31,096 nt of DNA from Phallusia fumigata (lineage: Eukaryota; Chordata; Ascidiacea; Phlebobranchia; Ascidiidae): the NCBI GenBank assembly GCA_008931825.1, contig QXVZ01008190.1:1-31096 (forward strand). The letters run 5' to 3'. This document shows positions 9,328 through 21,200 of this stretch, one piece after another (positions within the stretch are counted from its first letter, which is position 1; each line of letters starts with the position of its first letter). Under the pieces are notes generated by a model. That model was given only the letters and a program-made list of their open reading frames with translations, was not told the origin of the DNA and did not search any database. A program made the position numbers and the translations under genes.

Positions 9328-11726
9328 ACTCCGTCAGTTCAACAGTCGCCTACTGATTCTATTGAAACACTGAAACAACAAACAATAACGGTTGACAATA
9401 TTTGTGTAGTATCGATTCGCAAGTAATTCCCAAACGCGCCAGAACGGTTCTTGCAACCTTGTAAAATGTAGCTTGCGCATTTTGGGGACCTGGTTTTGCT
9501 AAACGATGTAGCCGTTTTATCAACCTTGCTATTTACAGGATATTGCCTGTTTTTTTTCTCACCACCCGTCCTGTACAAAATAACTTGTGCGCCAATAATA
9601 AAGTGTTTTTCGCTACTCTTGCACATCAAACTATTATTGTTTTGTAGTCCACACACTACAGGAAAAACGACTGCCTCACAACTAAATAGAAAACCTGTTT
9701 TATCGCATAACGTTTCTACTAAATAAACAGACGCCCTAAAAGTTACATGGAGGTGTAAACATGTTGATGTAAGTCGACTGTACAAGTCGATTGCATATTA
9801 CCAACAAAAGCTATAAACGCTAAAATAGGACACCGTTATGCACAAAACAAAACTACACACAACATTGCGTAGTTTTTAGAAAATGGCAGGTCAAAACAAC
9901 CTGCCATGCACACCAATACTAACAAGGAACTGCTGAGTAGGTATAAACAGCAAGTAACAATCGCTACACTTTATGCCATGGCCTACCTCTTAAACGACTG
10001 CAAGTGCATATAAGCTGCTGCTGGCGGGTAGTAAAAACAAACCCAAATGCGATAGAGCATGACAAATTAAAAGCGGAAGCTACCAGCGGCATAATCCTAA
10101 TAGTTAATGGTACATAAAGCGTGACGTTATGCTCAGTCACCTAATGACCTTGTCAAAAATATACCTTAGATCTGGACTGATGAAACTTATTTACCAAGCA
10201 GAAATTTGCGCAGAGGAGTTTTGCAGGTCAGTAAATAAACTGTAGTGGAAGACAAATTTTAAGCGCTATTTACAATGTGACGTCACAGGTGATTTCGATT
10301 GTCCAGTTTGTTCACTTACCGCTATTTAACACTTAACTATTCCAATTCTTGCTGGATTGTTTATTAATATCCTTGTACACCTGCGGTCTCAAACAGTCGA
10401 TCAAGCTTTTTTGTGGCCCTCGCATTTGTTGCATTTCAAAAGTGAACAAATAAGATTTGTCTGCAACAAACACCCACATGGTCAATCTGATTGGCGAAAA
10501 TGTTGATTTTCCCTGTAGTATGTCTACACTAACGACTGTGGAACTGGGTAGCTATTAAAGTTGCTGTTGGAGTGAATTATAACAAAATTGTAGCATCAAT
10601 CCACCTTACAGGTCTGCTCTGTTTTAATATCCTAACGTGGTTTGTTAACCCATGCGTGATATCATAACTGTACTCTGGTAGAAAAAAGTATCCCTAGTTT
10701 TCACACAATTTGCTGAGAACTAAATGTTTCTTGCTAAATTCTTAACTGACACCCGCCTTTAACAATACATGACCGGTGAGTCGTGTCGGCACCCAAACGG
10801 GCTGGCACCTTTCTCTCATTGTCGTCGCCTCAGTGTCTCGTTACATTTGTAACTATGGAAGCAAAACAGGGTGCTGCACAACTGACCTGGCGGAAATTTA
10901 TTGGGAAACGAAACGTTAAACACTCGCGTTTAACTGACACCCCTTACAAATGGTTGCCGCTCCTTTGAAAATGTCAGGCACTCAGAACAAGCGAAGCGGA
11001 AATTCCAAATCTGTTCAACCTTGCTGCATGAATTCTCGCGTTATGCTGTGTAGCTCTATTTGCCTTTTTCAGACCAAACACTAACATAAAGCCGCGAAGC
11101 CTGTTAGCACATTTCAGGTCTGCAATCTTGCGGTTTTACAAGACACCCGTTATACTGTGGCTATAACCAATATTCGCTTATCTTGAGATTCAGTATTCAG
11201 TTCGCGTGATTTTGACAGGGCATTGTAACCTGATGCTGTATTTGATCGGTTTAAACATAAAGTTGGCGGAAATGCGTACCGTGTGATGCTGTTCCCACGC
11301 GATATTCGGTCCAAATCAGTTTATGAATACAACCCTGCATAAATATCCATTAGATCTTAATCAGTAAGAGAGAACCTAACGAGCCTTTACGCTTTTACCA
11401 GACAAGTTCAGTAAACACGGCAGAAACTGACATGGAATTGTAAGCTAAGGACACAAAACTGTGTGCTAAATGACTTGAACAAGACTGCAAAATAACCAGT
11501 GCATCTGCTGTACCACCGACTGTACCATAATTCAATTAACTGTTTGAAATACAACTAACTGTGTTATAAGCCTAAAGGCAAGTATCTTTAACCGCTTGGC
11601 AGATAGCGATAAACGCGACCTTACAGCACTGATATGAAAGTCTTCTGCAGTAAAAACAACCGTCGGTAAAATTGGATCGGGAAATTTACTATCAGTTAAT
11701 AATTAACGAAGGAAAACGCAACGGTG
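9328..11726. other. Gene-poor intergenic region
   Basis: No exon with paired splice sites was found. A 148-codon minus-strand frame (9785-9339) is the longest, but it has no splice or homology support and its composition looks non-coding. The left end should carry the promoter of the coiled-coil gene. The right end should carry the 3' UTR of the RDH13-like gene. Confidence 0.4.
10278..10285. promoter_or_regulatory. Perfect cAMP-response-element palindrome
   Basis: TGACGTCA, the full consensus for CREB/ATF bZIP factors, lies in the intergenic region about 950 bp upstream of the minus-strand membrane exon at 9327. A single 8-mer is expected by chance roughly once per 65 kb of balanced sequence, so the support is weak. 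Confidence 0.3.
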
Positions 11727-14302
11727 TCAACTGGCTATGGCTTTAGAAGCTTTTTTATCGTCAGTTTGTGTCACAGATTTGGAAGTCTCTCGCACGTCCG
11801 CTAGCCTATCGTTTAGATTTGTCCACTCTTCGCTGGCTTTCCACAATTTTTCCGCCACAGCAGCGTCGCACATGTCTTTTGTGTCCTCTACCTTTATACA
11901 GTCGCTGAAAAAATGGTACACCTTGGCAAAATGAGCTTTTTTGTGGGCACCGCCAATCATATCACGTTATACCAGTCTTGTAACTGGTCAGTTAGTGCTA
12001 TAGGCCTAGCCCACAAATAGTGGGTTGTTTATTTTTTCACTTCCGCAAAATATTTCAATCTAACAACGCATTTGTGTCATATTTGAAAGTGCTTGAAATT
12101 GCATTGGACTTTTAAAGTACACAGGTTGCTAATAACCGAAATTAACGACTTTTGATCATAAATATTTTTTTTACAAAACTTTTCTCACATAATGTTGTGC
12201 CGCGACCCTTTATGATTCATTTTTGTTGAACGACTCTTCAACTAATTTCGTTACTCACTCGAAATAAGCTCCGGTCACGTTGGTCAACGAAGAGTCAGAA
12301 GCCAGGTATATTGAAGTTTGCGCCGCTTGTCGAGGTGTTCGCATCACCATCCATTTCAGCGGTTCTGCAGACATAATCAAGGTTTAAATGCAATTAGAGG
12401 TATTTTTAGCGGCGGATTAACCAATAGGCGACGAAACCACGAGCAAGGAACATCATGGGCGCTAATTTTTTTAATAATCGAGTTTTTTAACATCCATTAG
12501 GCTCAGGTTTTGCTTCTGGAAGGCAAAATCGGGTTGTTTCTTCTATTCAAAAAAAATTCAGGATGCTTTTTAGTCATGCGTTTAACAAAATTTGACAGAT
12601 CGGGCTTACAGTTAGAGGCAGGTTTACGTTACCACAGCCACTAAGTAATAAATTGTCAAATTTTTAATTTGGTTGGCTACAAACTGACAAACTACAAAGT
12701 TCAGCTTCTAATTAAAAACACCTTACTGAACATATGGACTCCGATGGAATAGAGAGGAACATTTGCATGCCGACCAATATCAGTGTGTGCAACCCCAGGG
12801 TTAACACAGTTACATGTGAGCTTTTTCTCAAGATTCTGTCGACCCCTGTCGCTAAGGACCTTAGTAAACATGACATTAGCCAGTTTGCTTTGGTAATAAA
12901 GTTCAGTTAGACGATTATCCCCATCCAATTCACTTCTTTGAATGTCATCAATGTCAACCTTAAGAAGAAAAATATAAATTTTAGAAGGCTGGTTCCTTAC
13001 AAACATCTACTGTTTGTACTGCAGAAAATGGCATCATCAAAAACAAGGCATTTGTTTTCATAGAAACCACAAATAGGGATCACTGCAAGGAATTTTTTCC
13101 GAAACTTTCTTTGGTTGAATGGAGGCCATGTGTTTTAAACATACAATGTTTTACACAGAGAAGAAAAGCAAATTTTAGCTTCATGCAAACCTTAGCTTTT
13201 TTATACGCTTCAGAGGTAATGTTTATCACCCTTCCTGGGGATTCCCCATTTGTTAACTGATCCAACAAAAGATTTGTGAGAAGAAAATGCCCTGCAAAAT
13301 TAAATTCATTTTATGCAAGTTTGTGATTGGTCCATACACATAGTTTAGGAAACAGATAGTCAATAAAAATTGTCTACCCAAATGGTTGACACCAAACTGC
13401 CTTTCAAATCCATCATCAGTGTTAGGTGTTGTTTTTGGAGGCCTTGGTTTCATCACTCCAGCATTGTTTACCAGCACACTAATATGCTGATGTTCTAAAT
13501 AACACATTTAAGCTATTACCGTCCTAATAATGGGTAGGTACAATAAAACATTTAGGAAGAAATACCAAATTCATCTTTTAAACTTACCATTTTTTATTTC
13601 TTTTACAAATGCTGTAACTGAATCCAAGTTGGCAAGATCAATAAATTGACATTTGACTTTTTCATTTTGTGAAACTCCTCGAATTTCTACTGCTGCAGCT
13701 GCACATTTTCCCATATGCCTGCATCCTAGTATTACTACAGCACCTAAAACATTAACAATGTATAGTAACTTAAATCTACATTTATTGAACAATGTTTTAA
13801 ATGCATGTGCATTGATTTGAGAAAGGTGTGGCAACAGGCTTTCTAGGTGTGGGAACAGGCTTTAACTATGCCCTTAACCTGTCCAAATTAAAGAATGAAA
13901 ACTTTAAATGTTGAATTGACACAAAACTAGAAATTTAAAATAACCCCTTTTGGCAACTTCCTTTGCAGTTTCCTTTCCAATGCCTGTATTGCCACCAGTG
14001 ATAATGACCACTTTTCCATCCATTTGATCATTGCTTGGACATTTCCTACCTCCAGTGTATTCTCTGTGAAGCAACAAAATAATTTTTGTATTTATTTATT
14101 TTATTATTAGCATTATCATACCAGTCCATAAAGTTGACACGACATGGCCAAGTAATCAGACGTCTCATTAAAATTTTGATTTGGTTTTTAACACTTGGTA
14201 AAAGTAAAAATACCTCAAAAGAAAGACGCCTCCACATAAAGATGCAGTAAATGATATTGGCACAATAATACGGTTGAATACTGGACTGTTAATAAAACTC
14301 AT
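11727..14302 (-). CDS. RDH13: RDH13/RDH14-like short-chain dehydrogenase/reductase, complete, 8 exons
   Basis: Exons on minus: 14302-14214, 14063-13945, 13743-13588, 13494-13378, 13291-13191, 12958-12727, 12364-12259 and 11904-11727. All junctions are GT-AG and phase-consistent, giving 365 residues. A hydrophobic N-terminal helix (about residues 8-29) is followed by TGGNTGIG (52-59, NAD(P)-binding), NNAGV (131-135), the catalytic Ser in NITSEA (187) and YYQSK (Tyr215, Lys219). The C-terminal part has QTSIYLAS and an ENLWKAS-like helix. The order and the N-terminal 'YTGGRKCPS' match the RDH13/RDH14 retinol dehydrogenase group, which reduces retinaldehyde with NADPH at mitochondrial or ER membranes. 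The protein runs about 30 residues past the usual end, with a Thr/Ser/Lys-rich tail. Assignment among RDH11-14 is by motif reading only; RDH13 is favoured by the N-terminus. Confidence 0.9.
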
Positions 14303-15287
14303 TGCATAAAATTAGATATCAACAGCGAACTTTCAAACTAACAAATTATCAATCAAAACGATTTTCGTTTATAGTCATGCAACACATTGAAACACGGGAA
14401 TTTCCCCATACTCAAAATGTCTGTTGTTATTTTACCAAATGAGTGTTCGTATTTAACTTAATCGGTTAAGAAGAAAAATAACTCAGATTTAATTTTTGAA
14501 AAATCGTAAACTTAAAATTACTGAGATTTTTAATTACAGCATATTTAAATTTCGAATCGCAGAAATGCAAACATGTCTGATGCGCTGGATAACATCACCT
14601 CGTTAAATGGCAAAGAAATCGTATAAGGCAATATTAAGTTGAATTTTTTGAGAAGCCGATTCACAAAGTATTTGTCCACTCTTAAAAGTATGTCCCATTT
14701 TATATTTTTTGTGTGTGAAAAGGAGAAAGTGAAAATTGTTTATCACGTGACGGCGCTGTTTTGTTCTTTGAATCTTAAAACTTGACGCCCGAAAGGTTTT
14801 TACGTTCTTTCTCACTTTTTGGTCACGACTGTTGCTGAATCGAAGGTTTGCTTCGCATTGCGTAATTCATAGCAAGACCACGAGTTCTCGTGACTGTATG
14901 GTAAGGCAACGTGGCAAATTGTGTACAATAACATAACGTTTTGCCGATAAATATATACTTCCAGTCCCTGCTTAAATTCCCGTAATTTTAGCATGTTGAG
15001 CCATATGTCTTTAGTGTTTTCTGAAAGGAGGTTGTCTGTGTTTTTCCTGTGCAATTGCCCCTGAGTTTGACTTTAGGACATGGTAGCAAAATCTCAGTGT
15101 TTTGCTATTTAAGTCATTACGAAGATAGTATTGCCCTTTTAAACTTAAATCTTGTAGAAAACAGAAAAAATATATTATCCTTTGCTTAAACATATTTTGC
15201 TTTTTCAGACTAACTGTAAGACTGTTATTTTTGTCTGTTAAGTTACACTGTTCCAATTTTGGCCAGTTTGTTTTGTGTTGAACCAAC
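14303..15287. promoter_or_regulatory. Divergent promoter region between RDH13-like and reticulon genes
   Basis: The two start codons face away from each other across 985 bp. The right part carries the 5' leader of reticulon, including a good splice acceptor (TTTTGCTTTTTCAG, AG at 15207-15208) 79 bases before the ATG. No clear TATA box was picked out. Other open frames here are short and lack splice context. Confidence 0.4.
15207..15208 (+). promoter_or_regulatory. Splice acceptor in reticulon 5' leader (cis intron or SL trans-splice site)
   Basis: A pyrimidine-rich tract ends in CAG at 15206-15208, upstream of the ATG at 15288. No partner donor was identified. Ciona-type tunicates add a short spliced leader to many mRNAs, so this may be a trans-splice acceptor. 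Confidence 0.35.
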
Positions 15288-18200
15288 ATGGAGTATGAAA
15301 CAAGCCCAACAATGCGGTATGACACTGGAGATGTTCCAGCTGATGACAATCATAGTGAAAAGAATGGTGGTAGTACTGAAAGCGAAGGAAGTAGTGAAGG
15401 GTTTGTAAAAGGTAAGTTTTTTTTAAGTTTAGCAGCCCCACATTTGCAATGGCTATGGGATTTATGTGTAACTTTAGGCAAGTTTTAATTAGTCATGCCA
15501 ATCATGGCTCCAATTTCCTACTGGCATAGAAATTGTAAATCTTCCCTCATGCTCTAGTTTGGGATTGGGGTTCTAGTAATAGGAAGACTCTAGCTGCTTT
15601 GTTCGCTCACCTGCTTTTAATTGCAGTTGAGGAAGTTTTAGAAGAAGCGGAACAGCAAGGACATTCAACTAGCGAAGATGTTCCCCCAGTTCCTGCTCCT
15701 ACTCCTGCCTCAGAGACAAAGGAAACTATACCAACAGGTACACATTTACACAAATAACTTCTGCAGTTTCAGATTATGCAATTTGTACTACCAGTATTAC
15801 CAGATACATTAAACTGTGTTTTTTATAGTTTTCTTTTTTTACCAGAAGTATAGGATAGAGTATACAATAGTTAGGTTTAGTAGTAAATTTTGTCATGCTG
15901 CTGATCTGATACTGTTGCTAAAACAGTCTGAATTTTATTTTTTTTTAAATAAAGGCAATTTGTCAAATGTTTGTTTTTTCAATAGTCTTTCATCGATATT
16001 ATTTACACTTTATTTTGCACTCATTTTGTTTTATTCATGCTTGATAAACAAAATTGTTGATTTTTTACTGAAAACTTTTTTTCTTGCTTCCTGGCATCAC
16101 AGAAATTTCTCTGATGAAGCACCTAGATCCTAGAGGTGAGTAATCCTTACTGATTTTCAAATCCAAGTTTGTTCTCTGTCTTTTGTGCTTTTTTGTTTGA
16201 AGCTTCATTTCTATTCTGTGCTAGAACTGTTAGTTCAGATTTAAAGCAAAGGGTAGTTACTACAATGCTTAGAAGACCACAGTTTAGCAGTTGTGCACAA
16301 CATTGCCAGGATGTGTATGAAAACTCTTTTGTTATCGCAAAACAAAAACATGTCTTTAGTACAGGTACATTTCTTGGGCTCTATGTGACTGGTAAAAGAA
16401 GTCATGAATAATTTGGTTTTGTTGAACTTTTGAACTTGGATGTGTTTAAAAAAGTCATCCTTGTTTGAATCTCGGCTATAGTGCATTGGTATCACACCTT
16501 TTTTGGAATCAAAAAACATGTGTTTTTGTCACTTATATTTACGATGTAATATATACTCCATATGTACAAACTTTACACACGTTTTAGTGACACGCCCATA
16601 CGCACGTTTTGACATCTAAAGATGCTTGCAACCATCACCAGGGCACAGACGCCATGTGACTCTGGCCGCTATGACGTAATGTCTTTCCCTTGCCTATAAT
16701 CGATAGATGCAAGCGACCATGCCCGCCTGGGAGATGCAGAAAGCTTGATGAAATATTCATGATGCAGGCAGCTGCGCTTGAAGCCACATTGTCGTTAGAG
16801 AAACTCACAGTTTTTTATATTCATTGGCGTTAGGTACAGCCTGTAACTGAAGCCTTAAGAACTGGTCGCTGTAGGCCTTGGAAGTGGTTGCTCGGCCGCA
16901 CCCGAAAAGTATCATTTTTGCGCTTGTAATTGTTAGTCAGTTGGCCAGTGAATACCAGTGTTCTTCAACAGCTCTCGCCCCACAGATCGTCCGCTCTTAG
17001 CCGCTATGAGTTCGCTTTACTACGGTAAGTGCCTTGTTTGTGTCAAATGGGCTAGCGCGTATTTCCGCGTAGTTTGACATTGAGGTGGTATTTTCACAAC
17101 CGTTTTAGACCTGATAATTCGCATCTGTGCTGTGGTATTTATGATAAACGGATAATTCGTGCCAACCTGTGTTTTTTTGCCAGGGGCAACAAGAATTCTC
17201 TTCTTCCATTTTTTCTTTTATCTCTTCACAAAAATAAGTGTGACTTCAAAAGTTGGATTTTTTAAACTTTTTACGTCACACGGGCAGTACTGTTCCGAAA
17301 ATACGAAATGACACTACCTCACTACCTTTTCAGCGCATTTGAAGGCCGTTAATGTGATTTCACTTGAAAGCAAAACGCCCAGTTGTGTAAACGATGTGCG
17401 CGCAGTCGTAATCTGCGATCATTGCCTCAGCGTCCCACGGGACTTACGGAAATATCATCCAGTCAATTGTCGATCGTTAATATGACTTCAACGCCACGTA
17501 GATATTATACCAGATGCAATAGAGTGAACTAAATAACGAGTGTTTAAAAAAAAATAAGGTGTAAAACAATAAAATCGCCGTCCGTTGCTTGTTAAGTTCT
17601 TTTTGTGGCCTATTTAATAAAGTGAGAAAAAGTGGTGAATAAAAAGGGATAATTTGTGTGCAAACGATTTGTAGAATCGTGTATTGGCGTTTTTTATTAC
17701 CCGCACAAATAGACAACTTCAAGATGCCAGTTCATTTAAATGTATTTGAACGTCCTGGTTGTTGGGTAGTTCCGGTTTGATTCCACGCACACAACCCTTC
17801 TTTCAATATTTAACATTCGTATTGAAACCCGCCCAAGTGAAGCAAACGTTTAGTGACCAAGCCACTTCCTTCAAACCAACAGTTTAAACCTGCATGTCAA
17901 GAGGCATTACACAAAGCCGCTGCCCTTGATCAATACCACAAACAAGGCGCCTAGTTACAAAACACTGGAGGACTTTGACCGCTTACAAATTACACACGAA
18001 TCTGTACTATTTGTATTCCCTGTCGTATCCCGTTCACTTATTGTTTGCCATGGTTTAGACGACGAGCCAGCAAGCAACCAGCGCCTGCAGGACTATTACG
18101 ATCAGCTTCCCACAGAGACAGGTACAAGCACTTGCGTCATGCGCTGTTTGATTCCTGCCTTGTGTTGGGCGTTGCGGCGTTTTTGTGGCTTTTGTTGTCG

Positions 18201-21200
18201 TTTTGATCATCCTGGTGTCGTCTCGTGTTTGTGGTGAAATATCAAGGCAAAAACACGCGTTTGTTTGCATGGCGTCACCGACTTATTTGTTCCGTATTCA
18301 TGTACGTACGAGTTTTGTGCACCATTTTTGTCCGAAAGAAAATTTCTCTCAAATCAATGTAAAACCACACGCGAGGTTTCACGATTTTTAGAACTCGAAC
18401 GTGAATACAGAAATGTCATTCGTTTCGCTGTAAATTAGTGGTTTTGTGTCGACACATGCTGAATTAACTTTAGTGTGTCGGCTTTGTAAGTCTGTCCAAG
18501 TGAAAACCATTTCTGTTGTTTTTGATGTGTCACCTTCGTGTCACAACGAAAAACTTCGATACGTTCTAAGGAAATGATACAATTTGCCACGTCTTGTAAC
18601 ATAGTTGGATGGCAACAACGCAAATTGAAATTGCCCCCATCGTCGTGGTTGCTGTCGTTAATGCAAGGGCAATGACGTAGCCTACGTGACATTTATCTAC
18701 GTTATCGGTATCTGGGCAACACCGAATCTTGATGCTTTCCCGATCGCTGCGACGCACAGTATCGTCACTGCGTCACGCGGCAGACGAGCATGTCAAGCAG
18801 TGCTGTGGCAGTCACATACGAATGTTCGCACATTCTTGTTGCAATGTATTCACTGACTCAGTGAATAGCATGATCTGCTGCTTGTTGTATGTCAACAAAA
18901 TAGTTTTCTATTTTACAAAGCATTTGCCTGCGCCTCCATCTGTGTTTCGAAAACGCATTGCAAATGCGCAGCCTGCATTGAAACACTCAAATCTACGACC
19001 GACGCACGAATCTATTGCATTTAAATGTAATTTGAAACAATGTTTTACCACTTTAACTACAGGGGATGTTTGTAGTGAAGGTACCATTGTATGCTCGATA
19101 AACTGGCCTTCATACACAAATCCTGTATCCCAAAGCTAAATAAAAAATTAACCCAAATTTTTAAGCCCCGTTTGTCGCTGAAGAGGAGTCGGATCCAGCA
19201 AACCTTCACTCCAACGTCTATGAGTCGCATCCGGATCCAGTTCTTCCGGATGTAGTCGAGGCTCCTCTTGCTTCGCGTCAGGATGGGGACTTTGCTCCTC
19301 TCGTGGACATCCCAGCTTCTTCGTTCGCTGGCGTTACCGACTTGATCGGGGAGTGCGAAGACTCGCCGGAAGAGCTTCTTAAACAAGGTGGCTGTTACGC
19401 TTGTGTGGTTGCACTCACCGTGTTTGACAAAACAAGCTATTGCCGTAGTTCTGTGTCGTGGCTAGTGTCGTATCGGTGTGAGTTTGTCAAATGTGTGCCT
19501 GTTTAATTCCAAATATCACACTTACCTTTCGAGTTGAGGAAAATGCTGAGTCACTATTGCCTTTCACTCAATCCGGATTTTGCCTTGGTGTGGCCGTGAC
19601 GCATTGTGTGACTTCACTGTGATGTAAATGTGTTGTTGGTTGTTGTCACGCTTTGACCTTGAGTCTTTGTATTTGCTGCTGGTTTTGTTTGAATCCATTA
19701 GATATCGTTAACCCAACGTAGGAAGTTCATCTGAAGGTTGGGGCAAAAAATCCAATAAGGTGCAATGGAATATTTTACTAACGTGCATGATATAAAAGTT
19801 GTTGTTGCCAAACTGTATTGTAGTTGAGAAAGATTCGTAGATAACATGTGTGTTGGTTTCAACAGTGAGAAGGATATCCATGTTAACAGTTACTTTATTC
19901 GATTTGACTGTAATTTTGGTGTTAACGCCCCCTTTTTTCTTAAACTAAAAGTTATTATCTTTTTCTTAAAACAAGGTGTCACATGTAACACGTTTTATCA
20001 ATCAGTTAACGCGCATTTTTACAACCATTCAATATTTGTTTTTTAAATCCGTTAAGAAGGCGTTTCCTTGTAAGCATGGATTACGCATAATCAAATCTGA
20101 TTCCTTGAGGTAAAGTACGTGATGCCGACCTTTGGCCCGTCGTTTCAATCGCGACCGTTTTGTCACGTGACGAGACGTAACTTGAGACCAGTGTGGATTG
20201 AGAGCTCGTGTTGTAAGCGATGACTATTCGGTATCCATTCAGACAGTGGTCTTCGTGGGTTTTGCAATTGATTTTCATGTGTTTGTTTGTTTCGTAATGG
20301 GCTCACAATGAGATGTTGACTCAAGGTCATACGCTCTCAGCGGTAAAACTTACGTTTGCTACTTCGCCGGTGGGTGTCGCCCGTAGTTTAATGCAAGACT
20401 TAAAAAATCGCGTGACGTATGTCTTTCACGCACGCTTATATGTCATAAGACCCATTGTTCTAGACCCAATACAAACAAATGCAAGCTGTCTTGGCACTTT
20501 CTAGCGCCTATATGTTCTAAGGCCCATTGTCGATTTGCTTTCGGTTTTGTTTGCTTTTACATCCCTGTTTGTTTGTGCGTCTGCAGCAGGAACCCGACTC
20601 GCAGTAAAAAAGCAAAAAGACAGCTTGTATTTGTTATATCCCGCATATTCTTCACGCTATATTGCCAAAAATAGTCAAACAGCTAATCAACTAATCCCAT
20701 ACTTCAGCTACTGGACCTTTTAGCAGCACAAACTGCATTTTGCATTTCCGCTTTTTGTAGGCATTTCCGCTTCAACAAGGCAATCAATACACGCGTTTTC
20801 CAGCGTTACTAATTTCCAATTATCCTTGTCGTATCAACAGAAGCGTAGGGGCCTAATCGGGTCACGTGAGTCCGTGACGTCGATCCCAATTTTCCTAAAA
20901 GCGATTTTTTCCAGAGGGTGCGTTGGCGCACTCACAGTGCTTTAATTAGGAGCGCGCAACGCTTGTTGCACACACACGCTTAGCACTCAACAGCTGCTCT
21001 TGTTTCTTTAGTGTGGTGTGCACGTGGACAGTTTTAAGTCATGCACCGCTATAACTTGGAGTTTTGCTGAGGGCATAAGGTGCGCTACTAATCAACGCGG
21101 TCGTGCTCTCCCTCTGCGACGTTGCAGGAAAGTCGATTTCGGGCCATCTATTGTGTTTAGCGAGAAAAATCTGGAGCCAACTTCCTTTTTCAATATTTGG

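Noticed and set aside
9339..9785. 148-codon minus-strand open frame upstream of the membrane exon
   Set aside because: Longest simple frame in the gene-poor region but with no splice sites, motif or sensible residue pattern. It overlaps the likely promoter and leader of the minus-strand gene.
10380..10445. GCGGTCTCAAAC...GTGGCCCTCGCATT, resembling one end of a hAT element
   Set aside because: Only one degraded end is visible, with no matching second terminus or target duplication.
12318..12500. Plus-strand 60-codon frame
   Set aside because: Antisense to the RDH13-like exon 12364-12259, which fits family motifs and splice phases.
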